Shown piece after piece: positions 47,785 through 58,330 of a DNA stretch of 64,000 nt. The position numbers and the translations under genes were made by a program. Numbering within the stretch: position 1 is the stretch's first letter; every line of letters starts with the position of its first letter. The notes under the pieces are model-generated. The model was given only the letters and a program-made list of their open reading frames with translations, had not been told where the DNA came from and searched no databases. The DNA is from Muricea muricata (Eukaryota > Cnidaria > Anthozoa > Malacalcyonacea > Plexauridae), in the NCBI GenBank assembly GCA_963855995.1, contig OY979726.1, positions 1,762,501 through 1,826,500 on the forward strand. Direction: 5' to 3'.

Positions 47785-48320
47785 TGGTGTTACTCTGAGT
47801 TTATATCTACCCTGGGCAAGCTGAAAAACGTGCCTGACCGTGGCGGGAATAGACAATTTCCATAATAATAGACTAAAGGTCGAGAACTAGGCAGGAAGAC
47901 AGAAATCTTTTACTACAGTTACAAAGATAATCTTGAAATTAGTAGAATTGCAAAGTTTGGTGGCGAGATGTTGTAAAATACGGAAAATATAACGCTGCGA
48001 ATTTTGCAAATTTTGTGCATATATATTTGTATTACGCGCGGAAAAAGTTACCATTTTTGAGCTAAAATTGCCGCGAAAATGGTAACTTTTTCCGCACGTA
48101 ATACAAATGTATACAAAATTTCCAAACTTTGCAAGGCTATATTGTCCGTATTTTACAACGTTTTGCCATCAAACACTGCAATTCTACTAATCTTAGGATC
48201 CTGTTTGTAGCTGCAGTAAAAGATTTTGTTCTGTTGAATATTAGTCGATTATGCATTGAACCTATGACCTTTGGAATGCTAACACAATGTTCTGCCAGCT
48301 GAGCTAGCCAGGCCCGTTCG
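47785..48320 (-). mobile_element. tRNA-derived SINE split by a palindromic insertion
   Basis: The pieces 47785-47849 (GGTGTTACTCTGAGTTTATA to CCTGACCGTGGCGGGAAT) and 48243-48315 (TTGAACCTATGACCTTTGG to CAGCTGAGCTAGCC) are the tail and head of one minus-strand SINE, as judged from the intact arrangement at 31931-32045. The interruption is the palindrome at 47850-48242. Confidence 0.75.
47850..48242. mobile_element. Long palindromic element inserted in a SINE
   Basis: The arms pair almost end to end: AGAAATCTTTTACTACAGTT with AAAATCTTTTACTGCAGCTA, ATTAGTAGAATTGCA, GTAAAATACGG, and TAATACAAATGTAT-like words. They meet around 48063 (ACCATTTTTGAGC next to its complement). RNA of this would form a hairpin of more than 150 bp. 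Confidence 0.8.
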
Positions 48321-48414
48321 AGTATCAGTGATATGTTAAAACTGAGTCTAGTTCCTTCAATATTAATTTAATCTTAGGTGTAATCTTGATTTTATGTATC
48401 TTGGTGTATTGTTC

Positions 48415-48505
48415 TCAGGTGAAAATTCGATTCCTGCCATGGCCATGCATATTTTTTAGCTTGCCGGTTGTGGATTTAAACTCAGAGTAACACCACAAAC
48501 ATCAT
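48415..48505 (+). mobile_element. SINE 3' portion
   Basis: ATTCGATTCCTGCCATGG (box B-like end) followed by TTAGCTTGCCGGTTGTGGAT and CTCAGAGTAACACCACAAAC, the tail shared with the other SINE copies, on the plus strand. Confidence 0.7.
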
Positions 48506-51060
48506 TTTCACATAAGGGCATAACAGCAAGACACATGAAGTCGTGATCACATCATGTTAAGTTACAATAACAGAACCAGGTAGCATATGGAATAAGGAAC
48601 CAAGACAGCTGAGTTTTAGAAAGCTGTGTTTTCATTAGTTAAAAAATAACAATTTCGTTCAACAAAGAACAACTATTCAATCATTTTCGTGAAGTTTCAA
48701 GTGATCTCAATTGACTCATGTCAAGTTATTGAAATTTCAAACTGACAACCAGTTTGGTTTTTTCTCTTTGGTTCTTTTGGTACCTAAATATTACAGCAAC
48801 AAAATATTACAGTATCAACTGTTTCCTGTTTTTAACCTCTCTGGAATATGTTTCATTTTGTATTTTAACCATAACTTGTTACCAACCTTAAAGAGGCATT
48901 AAAGTCTGTTCTTAATCTGCACATTTTTTCTAGGCATAACAAAGTGTGTATAATAAATGTCTCTCCTGGAATTTTAATCTAATTAAGCTCTTTACTTTCA
49001 AAGAGAAAGAGAAACAAACAGGGGCGGATCTAGGATTTTTTAAACGTCAGTCAAAAATTTTGGGCAGTGATGACGTCATAGTGATGACGTCACCAATACG
49101 ATGACGTCATCATATTAGCATTAACTTTGTTACAGCCACATTTGAACTCCACTGCTGTTTCACCCAAAATCAGGTTCATCAGCATGCTTAGGAAAGGCAT
49201 AAAGAGATTAATCTGACACACAAGCTTTAGTTTATTATACTTGTGTGAGTTTGTGATTTATAATTAGTTGCTAATAAACACATATACACAAAAGATTTCT
49301 TTTTTTGTTTGTTTATTTTTTGGCCTTCAAAATCTCATGCACTTACAAAAGGTCACAACTAGCCTGCATGCTATATCATATTTCATATTCTATGTTGACT
49401 GCCTTATTAGGAACAAAGGGACTGTTGTTACTAAATATTGTTTATGTTTGCATGACACCAACATATTGTTAGAAAACATTGTCCATTGTACATGATACCA
49501 ATGTGGTTCCTATTACCTATTTGAGTATTTATATTACCAGATATTGTTTTTTACCTTCCTTGTCTCATAGATTTACATTTGGTCACTCAGGCCTGACCCG
49601 CATGCTATATCGTATTTCATATTACATGGAGACTGTGCCATTATGAACAAGGAGACTGTTGACACCAAATATTGTTTTATTTTGCCAGACACCAATATGG
49701 TTTCTATTACCTATTATTAAATACTAAATAATAAGGATGAAAAAGTAAAGAACAAAATGATTAGGTTAAAAGTTTTTACCAGGTTCAAAACAAAACAACA
49801 GGTGAATTACATCCAAATCTATATTGCGATTATGCTGGTGAGGTTTAATTAGGTGGTTAAAAGCAATTTATATTGCAGCTCACCCCAATCAGGGTAGTAG
49901 ATACACATATTTGTACCTAAACAGATGAAAGACCCAAAATGCATCTAGAAATGATGACCACTTGTGACTACTACAATTCAAAATAGCCTCTTTTCTCACT
50001 AAGTCCTCTTAAGTAAGATTACTATCAAAACAATCTTTGGACACACACAAGGTAGAAGATTTTTATGGCAATAGTACTTATCATGCTCTTTCATCACAGA
50101 CAAGAAAAGGGTGTTGTGAATAAAAATTAGCATGAATGTAAAGCTCAAGAAGTTAAAATTCTCAAAGGCTGAGCAAAACTGTTATTGCCTACCAGTACCA
50201 AAGACACAGAACTGTTAAGGCAATCACCAGAGATATCAGATCTAGTAGAAATATTCAAAAATAAGTAATGTCACTTATATCTATAGTATCCAACAATACC
50301 ACAGGCAATGTCATATTTCAGAAATAAATACTATTAATAGATCAACAGAACTTTGGTTCATAAATGGTAATATACACAATATAACACACTTTCGTGTTGT
50401 GATTTAAAATTTTATATTGCATTTCAGTGATTTTACAAAGTTTACAACATAAGTTATAAAGTACACAACATTGTTTTGAAATCGAGTTGACCTTTGCACC
50501 CAACGCAAGTATATGCAAATATATCAATATGGTAATACCTACGAACGAAAGTCGTCCATATTTCACACTGTAAATCTACAACAATTGTATAATAGCACAT
50601 CAACAAAGTATTGTTGCCCAACTTAACTTATAGCAGAACACGCTTCGTTCTTCACTTCACGAGCATTTTTGGGCACGTAGCTTTCGGCTCCAAAGTTTTT
50701 AGCTATACTCCGATGGCGTCGTCTTGTGAATACACGTTCGTCAAAAGCTCTTGTGAATTTTACCCTTCATTTGGGTGTTAATACTTTCCAAAGGCTTCAT
50801 ATTGCCTCTGAGCAATTCCGATCTAACCATATCGTATTTGCAAGACATATTTTGCAAGACACAAAATATACACTTCTGTGAAACTACCACAGGATTCACC
50901 ACAGGATTCGTTCTTTCTAAAATTAACCAATGCGAAGTTACCACAGGACTCAGCGTCATTCGTTCATCCCCAAACTAGACGAACGCGAGCTTAGCACAGG
51001 ATTCAGATCCGGTCACAGCGTGATTAATTATGACGAACTGAACCATGAGTAAACCAGGCA
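48506..51060. other. Gene-free spacer up to the satellite
   Basis: A transposon-end-like GGGGCGGATCTAGGATTTTT lies at 49021. A diverged duplication (about 49310-49450 and 49540-49690) shares GCATGCTATATC and ATTTCATATT. From about 50890 the words ACCACAGGATTC recur four times, the same word that occurs inside the satellite's E-F junction. The KICS2 first exon might be here. No gene is recognised. Confidence 0.6.
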
Positions 51061-54000
51061 ATGTTTTTTGAAATTAAGGGGCGCGGGAACATCCTATTTA
51101 CTCGAATAACATATCAAACGAAAGCCCATTCTTCGTACTTCACAAATATATCATTTTTAACGTGGCACAAATTAGTGGCTTCACTATACGGGACGGCAAA
51201 CGAGATGAACGCTCCCTGCACCAGAAACTGCATATTAATTTATATTGCAAATATTATTTCACGCAATCGGAAAACGACTGATTTTTGTCGAGAGAAACGG
51301 TTCTCATTTGCTTGAATAACATATCGATCGAAAGCCCATATTGCATAGATTACAAGAATATATTTTTTAGCCTGGCACAAATTCGTGTCTTCATTCTACG
51401 GGCCGACAAACGAGAAAGAACGCACGCTTGAGACTTGTAGCTGCATAATAATTATTTTTGCTCAATCGGAAAAACAAGTGATTTTTGAAAAGAGAAACGG
51501 TTCTTATTTGCTTGAATAACATATCTATCGAAAGCCCATAATGCATAGATTACAAATACGTAATTTCTAGCCTGGCACAAATTCGCCGTTTTAATCTACG
51601 GGCAGCCAAAGGAGACGGAAGGCATGTTTGACATGTTAATTATTTTCCAGCAATGCTAAATACACGCGATTTTTGCCAAGAGAAACGGTGCGTATCTCCT
51701 TTACTAACATATCGATAGAAAGCCCGTGGCCTGTATATTACAAAGATGTAATTTTTAGCCTGGCACAAATTCGTGCCTACATTCTACGAGACGCTAAACC
51801 ACAAACAATACACGCATAACAATGTTCGATACTATTGTACGCACTTCCAAAATCAGCGATTTTCGTCCTCAGAAACGGCTTCTTTCCGCTTGAATGAGCT
51901 ATCAGCAGAAAGCTAATACATAGTAGATTACGATTATGCGACATTTAAACTGGCACAAATTCATCGATACATTTTACAGCACGGGGAACGCAATAAAACG
52001 CCCGCCGCCGATTCGGAATTCCATAACATGCCTTCCGTCCCTCGACTGAACTCGTCCGAATTCTAGTCCGAAAAACGTCTCCAATCCACTTGAAAACATA
52101 TCAGTAGACACCCCATGCTCCGTAGATTAGAAATATGTTAAATTCAAGCTGGCACAAATTCGTCGCTCCACTCTATAGACGAGAAAACGATTTTGTGAAG
52201 CTACCACAGGATTCGAACGCTCGAAGACGCATACTAATTAACTCTGACAACGTAAACAACAAACGATGATGTCATTGAGGAATACGACATGAAAATGTAG
52301 TATTCTATAATAATTGACGCGCACGCGAAAACGTGCGATTTTTAAAGAGAATCATCCCGAATATAGTCGAATAGCATATCATTAAAAAGCCCACAGCCTA
52401 TAGATTACAAATATGTAATTTCTAGCCTGGCACAAATTCGCTGTTTTAATCTACGGAAGGTGAAACAAGTAGAATGCTAGCTCGACACGTCAAACTGCAC
52501 ATTAATATTTTTTGCGCAATCAAAAATATACGCGATTTTTGTCAAGACAAACGGCTTGTATCTGCTTGAATAACATATCGATCGAAAGCCCATATTGCAT
52601 AGATTACAAGGATGTATTTTTTAGCCTGGCACAAATTCGTGTCTTCATTCTACGGGCCGACAAACGAGAGGGAACGCACGCTTGAGACTTGTAGCTGCAT
52701 AATAATTATTTTTGCTCAATCGGAAATACAAGTGATTTTTGACAAGAGAAACGGTCATAATTTGCTTGAATAACATATCTATCGAAAGCCCATATTGCAT
52801 AGATTACAAGAATATATTTTTTAGCCTGGCACAAATTTGTGTCTTCATTCTACGGGCCGACAAACGAGAGGGAACGCACGCTTGAGACTTGTAGCTGCAT
52901 AATAATTATTTTTGCTCAATCGGAAAAACAAGTGATTTTTGACAAGAGAAACGGTTCTTATTTGTTTGAATAACATATCTATCGAAAGCCCATAATGCAT
53001 AGATTACAAATACGTAATTTCTAGCCTGGCACAAATTCGCCGTTTTAATCTACGGGCAGCCAAAGGAGACGGAAGGCATGTTTGACATGTTAATTATTTT
53101 CCAGCAATGCTAAATACACGCGATTTTTGCCAAGAGAAACGGTGCGTATCTCCTTGAGTAACATATCGATAGAAAGCCCATGGCCTGTATATTACAAAGA
53201 TGTAATTTTTAGCCTGGCACAAATTCGTGCCTACATTCTACGAGACGCGAAGCCACAAACAATACACGCATAACAATGTTCGATACTATTGTACGCACTT
53301 CGAACATCAGCAATTTTCGTCCCGAGAAACGGCTTCTTTCCGCTTGAATAAGCTATCAACAGAAAGCTAATACATAGTAGATTACGATTATGCGACATTT
53401 AAACTGGCACAAATTCATCGATACATTTTACAGCACGGGGAACGCAATAAAACGCCCGCCGCCGATTCGGAATTCCATAACATGCCTTCCGTCCCTCGAA
53501 AACTGGCCCGGATTTTAGTCCGAAAAACGTCTCCAATCCACTTGAAAACATATCAGTAGACACCCCATGCTCCGTAGATTAGAAATATGTTAAATTCAAG
53601 CTGGCACAAATTCGTCGCTCCACTCTATAGACGAGAAAACGATTTTGTGAAGCTACCACAGGATTCGAACGCTCGAAGACGCATACTAATTAACTCTGAC
53701 AACGTAAACAACAAACGATGATGTCATTGAGGAATACGACGTGAAAATGTAGTATTCTATAATAATTGACGCGCACGCGAAAACGTGCGATTTTTGAAAG
53801 AGAATCATCCCGAATATAGTCGAATAGCATATCATTAAAAAGCCCATAGCCTATAGATTACAAATATGTAATTTCTAGCCTGGCACAAATTCGCTGTTTT
53901 AATCTACGGAAGGTGAAACAAGTAGAATGCTAGCTCGACACGTCAAACTGCATATTAATATTTTTTGCGCAATCAAAAATATACGCGATTTTTGTCAAGA

Positions 54001-55890
54001 CAAACGGCTTGTATCTGCTTGAATAACATATCGATCGAAAGCCCATATTGCATAGATTACAAGGATATATTTTTTAGCCTGGCACAAATTCGTGTCTTCA
54101 TTCTACGGGCCGACAAACGAGAGGGAACGCACGCTTGAGACTTGTAGCTGCATAATAATTATTTTTGCTCAATCGGAAAAACAAGTGATTTTTGACAAGA
54201 GAAACGGTCATAATTTGCTTGAATAACATATCTATCGAAAGCCCATATTGCATAGATTACAAGGATGTATTTTTTAGCCTGGCACAAATTCGTGTCTTCA
54301 TTCTACGGGCCGACAAACGAGAGGGAACGCACGCTTGAGACTTGTAGCTGCATAATAATTATTTTTGCTCAATCGGAAATACAAGTGATTTTTGTCAAGA
54401 GAAACGGTTCTTATTTGCTTGAATAACATATCTATCGAAAGCCCATATCGCATAGATTACAAGAATATATTTTTTAGCCTGGCACAAATTCGTGTCTTCA
54501 TTCTACGGGCCGACAAACGAGAGGGAACGCACGCTTGAGATTTGTAGCTGCATAATAATTATTTTTGCTCAATCGGAAAAACAAGTGATTTTTGAAAAGA
54601 GAAACGGTTCTTATTTGCTTGAATAACATATCTATCGAAAGCCCATAATGCATAGATTACAAATACGTAATTTCTAGCCTGGCACAAATTCGCCGTTTTA
54701 ATCTACGGGCAGCCAAAGGAGACGGAAGGCATGTTTGACATGTTAATTATTTTCCAGCAATGCTAAATACACGCGATTTTTGCCAAGAGAAACGGTGCGT
54801 ATCTCCTTGAGTAACATATCGATAGAAAGCCCGTGGCCTGTATATTACAAAGATGTAATTTTTAGCCTGGCACAAATTCGTGCCTACATTCTACGAGACG
54901 CTAAACCACAAACAATACACGCATAACAATCTTCGATACTATTGTACGCACTTCCAAAATCAGCGATTTTCGTCCTCAGAAACGGCTTCTTTCCGCTTGA
55001 ATGAGCTATCAGCAGAAAGCTAATACATAGTAGATTACGATTATGCGACATTTAAACTGGCACAAATTCATCGATACATTTTACAGCACGGGGAACGCAA
55101 TAAAACGCCCGCCGCCGATTCGGAATTCCATAACATGCCTTCCGTCCCTCGAAAACTGGCCCGGATTTTAGTCCGAAAAACGTCTCCAATCCACTTGAAA
55201 ACATATCAGTAGACACCCCATGCTCCGTAGATTAGAAATATGTTAAATTCAAGCTGGCACAAATTCGTCGCTCCACTCTATAGACGAGAAAACGATTTTG
55301 TGAAGCTACCACAGGATTCGAACGCTCGAAGACGCATACTAATTAACTCTGACAACGTAAACAACAAACGATGATGTCATTGAGGAATACGACGTGAAAA
55401 TGTAGTATTCTATAATAATTGACGCGCACGCGAGAACGTGCGATTTTTGAAAGAGAATCATCCCGAATATAGTCGAATAGCATATCATTAAAAAGCCCAC
55501 AGCCTATAGATTACAAATATGTAATTTCTAGCCTGGCACAAATTCGCCGTTTTAATCTACGGAAGGTGAAACGCGCAGAACAAAAGCTCGACTATTCAAG
55601 CTGCATGTTACTTATTTTTACGCAAGCAAGAATATACGCGATTTTTGTCAAGAGAAACGGCTTGTATCTGCTTGAATAACATATCGATCGAAGGCCCATA
55701 TTGCACAGATTACAAGGATATATTTTTTAGCCTGGCACATATTCGTGCCTACATTCTACGAGGCGCGAAACTAGAGACATGTATTGGTTGACCGGATTTT
55801 GTCTCCTCGAAAACATACAGTATCAATCAAATGCTCATAGTCAATGTATTACAAATATAAAATAGTTATACCGGTACAAATTGGTGGTTT
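51061..55890. repeat. Higher-order satellite array, left arm
   Basis: Twenty-four related monomers. The anchor TGGCAC (inside TAGCCTGGCACAAATTCG) falls at 51163, 51373, 51573, 51761, 51951, 52150, 52428, 52627, 52827, 53027, 53215, 53405, 53602, 53881, 54080, 54280, 54480, 54680, 54868, 55058, 55255, 55534 and 55733; a diverged last copy is near 55872. Steps are 188-210 bp except E to F, about 279. Types repeat in the order A B C D E F; B to B is 1454 then 1653 bp, the difference being one extra 200-bp A. Like-type monomers are nearly identical, unlike types share mainly an 85-bp core. Non-coding. Confidence 0.97.
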
Positions 55891-56153
55891 CGATCTACGG
55901 GATGTAAAATCAAAGTGCGATTTAATCTTACATGGGCAGGCGTAAATGAAAGTAATAAATAGAAGGAATTTTTAAATTTCAGGTGGAAATATGGGTGACG
56001 TCATGTTGTAACTAAATTTGAACGCTGTTGTCTGATTGGCGTCTTTTGAGACTGACCGTTGACTTCAACGGTTTGAATTTTTCGTGAGCGAAAAATATCG
56101 TATATATCTTAAATATTTGTTGTTTTTTTTGTGGAAGATTCCTATTTTTCATA

Positions 56154-56438
56154 ATGAAACGAACTGTTGGTAGACGTTTGAAATTGGCTTTCAACGTTGA
56201 TGACATATTGGCTGCTATGACAAGAATATGTGGCGATCCAAAGGAGACGTGGAGAGCAGTAAATGGATTTTGGGGAAAACTTGCCACGGAACTTGGTTTA
56301 AAGAATAAGATTCTGGTGAGGAAAAATTTAAATACGCGATGGATTGAAGACAGGAGAGGCCTTAGAAGCGAGTATGCGAAAATGTTAAAGGGAGAAGACA
56401 GTAGTCTATCCCGTCCGTATGGGATGGGAAGTAATTAG
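56154..56438 (+). CDS. Arm ORF A, 94-residue protein (left copy)
   Basis: Unrecognised. It starts MKRTVGRRLKLAFNVDDILA, followed by a charged helical region with spaced tryptophans (TWRAVNGFWGKLATELGL, then LNTRWIEDRRGLRSEYAKML). The spacing suggests a small helical, perhaps DNA-binding fold of Myb/MADF size; that is only an impression. The ATG context (CATAATGAAA) is good and the composition looks coding. The mirror copy at 61133-61417 encodes the same protein. The opposite-strand frame across it is a shadow. Confidence 0.6.
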   Translation: MKRTVGRRLKLAFNVDDILAAMTRICGDPKETWRAVNGFWGKLATELGLKNKILVRKNLNTRWIEDRRGLRSEYAKMLKGEDSSLSRPYGMGSN

Positions 56439-56472
56439 TATGCAAGCCTGTATGTAGAGAAATGACGTCATT

Positions 56473-56652
56473 GCAAGGATGTGCGCACGCTAGGATGTGC
56501 GCACTATCCCGATACACGCGAGGGTGTGTGCACTATCCCGATGCACGCGAGGATGTGTGCACTATCCGATACACGCGAGAATGTTCGCACTATCCGGATG
56601 CACGCGAGGATGTGCGCATTATTCGATCCACACGAGGATGTGCGCACGGAAA
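56473..56652 (+). repeat. Minisatellite, 28-29-bp unit (left copy)
   Basis: Six units of the form ATGTGCGCACTATCCCGATA followed by CACGCGAGG, right after ORF A. Three overlapping open frames here are products of the repeat. Mirrored at 60919-61098. Confidence 0.92.
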
Positions 56653-56908
56653 AAACACGTTTTTAGAAAGATGTATTGACAAAATGAAAATTTTACGTTA
56701 CCTTAAGTATAAGTATACATATATAGGTTTAGATACTGTTTGTTTTAGATATTAGATACTGTTTGTCCTGCTGGTTTTATGATGTTCACACATCAGTCCC
56801 AAGACACCCACAGTATGTAACTTGTCCGCATTCCAGGACGACGTCAAAGCACTGATCGGACTAGCATTATACATTCTGCGTGCACTGTTGTGTGTCAACA
56901 ATTAGTTA

Positions 56909-57079
56909 TCATAAGCTGTTCGTTGTCGCTCTTTTTTCCAAACATAAAAAACATAGTTGATTGTCCGGGAATAATGTCCAGCAATAGCCACAACGTATTG
57001 TCCCGTCGACCACGGACGATGCTGCCCAATGTCTAAAACACTCACAGTGAGCACCTTGGTGACAACACGGTGTATTCAT
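56909..57079 (-). CDS. Arm ORF B, 56-residue Cys/His-rich protein (left copy)
   Basis: A small frame preceded by an in-frame stop and starting at the first ATG: MNTPCCHQGAHCEC, then RCGYCWTLFPDNQLCFLC. Ligand pattern: C5, C6, H7, H11, C12, C14, H17, C30, C33, C43, C46; two CxxC pairs at the end suggest a zinc-binding treble-clef or ribbon fold. It runs against ORF A and ORF C. A 70-residue plus-strand frame (57029-57241) overlaps it but has no such pattern. Family unknown. The same protein is encoded at 60492-60662. Confidence 0.6.
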   Translation of the reverse strand: MNTPCCHQGAHCECFRHWAASSVVDGTIRCGYCWTLFPDNQLCFLCLEKRATTNSL

Positions 57080-57449
57080 AGCGAGTACCTCTTCGGCCTA
57101 GACATAGCTTCAAAACAGAAATGGCATTGCTTTTCTTCTATACCGTTTTCCGATAGTATACCAAATAGATGGATTATGGCTGTTGGCAAAATAACGCCTG
57201 GTGAAGGTAAAGCTCCAACTGTTCCCATTTTCGGATGTTGATGTCTTCAAGCGTATTATAAGTAAAGACTGGACAGGTGGTTCATGTGTGCTGCGAAGTA
57301 TGAAAAGGGAGATAAAGGGGGTATGACGAATACGAAATCGTACTGATTTTGGAGAAAAATATTAGAGCGTTTCTTGGTTTGCATAAATTAACACACGGAT
57401 TAACGTTTGGAATAATTTATTTTTGTAAGTATTACAGACAGTAGAGCTA

Positions 57450-57556
57450 TATTTTGTTAGTCTCGTACAAGTTTATGCGATGAGCAGATGAGCATCTGCT
57501 CATAACTGCTCATGAGCACATGCTCATACGCTCATAAGGCCCTATGTGGCCCGATG
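57450..57556 (+). promoter_or_regulatory. TGAGCA/TGCTCA cluster 1 (left), upstream of ORF C
   Basis: A module of about 105 bp: TTTTGTTAGTCTCGTACAAG, TTTATGCGATGAGCAGATGA, then overlapping palindromes of GAGCA/TGCTC (core ACTGCTCATGAGCACATGCT) and CCTATGTGGCCC. Nearly the same module lies upstream of the core gene (58331-58419). The repetition before two promoters suggests an operator or iteron set. Confidence 0.65.
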
Positions 57557-57619
57557 GCCGAGCACATATGAAACATACCATATTAAAATCTGATTGGTTT
57601 TTAGTTATCCTGCTAATAT

Positions 57620-57627
57620 TATAAAAT
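57620..57627 (+). promoter_or_regulatory. TATA box of ORF C (left)
   Basis: TATAAAAT 73 bp before the ORF C ATG, between cluster 1 and the gene. Mirrored at 59944-59951. Confidence 0.55.
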
Positions 57628-57699
57628 GATAATTTTGAGTCGGTAAGAGCATACCGCTTGCAACGTTCACAGAGATAAGACTTTTAGATTGCCAATTTA

Positions 57700-57915
57700 A
57701 TGGAGGAGAACTTATCGCGGTTACATGACCTGAACTTATCGCGGTTACATGACCTGAACAAGCGTGTGGCAGAGGCAAGAAAAAGAGTTGAATATTTGAA
57801 GAAAAAGAGAAATGCTTTATACCTTCGCAAAAGGACGGTTGACGTACAAACCTGGATGTTAAACAATTTTGTAGACGATGCATGCCGTGGCCTCAAAGAA
57901 ATAATTAAGACTTAG
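57700..57915 (+). CDS. Arm ORF C, 71-residue basic coiled-coil protein (left copy, with internal duplication)
   Basis: Starts MEENLSRLHDL; the 8-residue block LSRLHDLN occurs twice here because of a 24-bp tandem duplication that the right copy (63 residues) lacks. Then a Lys/Arg-rich helix, RVAEARKRVEYLKKKRNALY, with heptad-like leucine and valine spacing, and the tail WMLNNFVDDACRGLKEI. Function unknown; a small dimerising nucleic-acid-binding protein is one possibility. It has its own TATA box (57620) and AATAAA (58024). Confidence 0.65.
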   Translation: MEENLSRLHDLNLSRLHDLNKRVAEARKRVEYLKKKRNALYLRKRTVDVQTWMLNNFVDDACRGLKEIIKT

Positions 57916-58023
57916 AAACAACCAGGGAACGCTGTGCTTATATTTGTTATGTAGGATAGATCAAATAGAAATTCATCATCTAATGAAAAGCTGTAGTACA
58001 GTTTCTAATGAAAAGCTGTAGTA

Positions 58024-58029
58024 AATAAA
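58024..58029 (+). terminator. Poly(A) signal of ORF C (left)
   Basis: AATAAA 109 bp after the ORF C stop, followed by a T/G-rich stretch (GTTGAGTTTGTAGACGTTGT). Mirrored at 59566-59571. Confidence 0.6.
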
Positions 58030-58251
58030 GGATACAAACCTGTTGAGTTTGTAGACGTTGTTTTATTTGCTTGTCCTTAATACATTCACCCCACACCGGT
58101 CTCACACTGACCCAACATAGACCTTTTGTCGGCCCCACACCACCCTCTAATCAACCTCGTATAAGCAGATGGTCATCTGCATATACCAATAGTTGGGATC
58201 TACACAATGGTTATAGCTGTCAATACCTAACAGTTAGGGCCTTATCAGCTT

Positions 58252-58299
58252 TTGAGCACCTGCTCATAACTGCTCATGAGCACATGCTCATACGCTCAT
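58252..58299 (+). promoter_or_regulatory. TGAGCA/TGCTCA cluster 2 (left)
   Basis: Shorter version of the module: GAGCACCTGCTCATAACTGC, TCATGAGCACATGCTCATAC, then GGTCCCGATGTGGC. It overlaps the end of a 76-residue open frame (58071-58301) that I did not call. Confidence 0.6.
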
Positions 58300-58330
58300 A
58301 GGTCCCGATGTGGCTAGCCAAGTTAGTATA

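Noticed and set aside
51061-55890. CRISPR-like array
   Set aside because: The repeat is the full 190-200-bp monomer in an animal genome; there are no short identical repeats with unique spacers.
56012-56287. 91-codon minus-strand frame over ORF A
   Set aside because: Lower coding character than the plus-strand ORF A, and runs into the Lys-rich A/T leader.
56462-56755. 97-codon frame and two overlapping 60-codon frames
   Set aside because: Products of the 28-29-bp minisatellite; open in several frames at once.
57029-57241. 70-codon plus-strand frame, mirrored at 60330-60542
   Set aside because: Overlaps the Cys/His-rich ORF B on the other strand, which is the better coding candidate. I cannot fully exclude it.
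58071-58301. 76-codon frame MSLIHSPHTG, mirrored at 59294-59524
   Set aside because: Overlaps an operator cluster, has no TATA box of its own and non-coding-like composition; mirrored only because the arm is.
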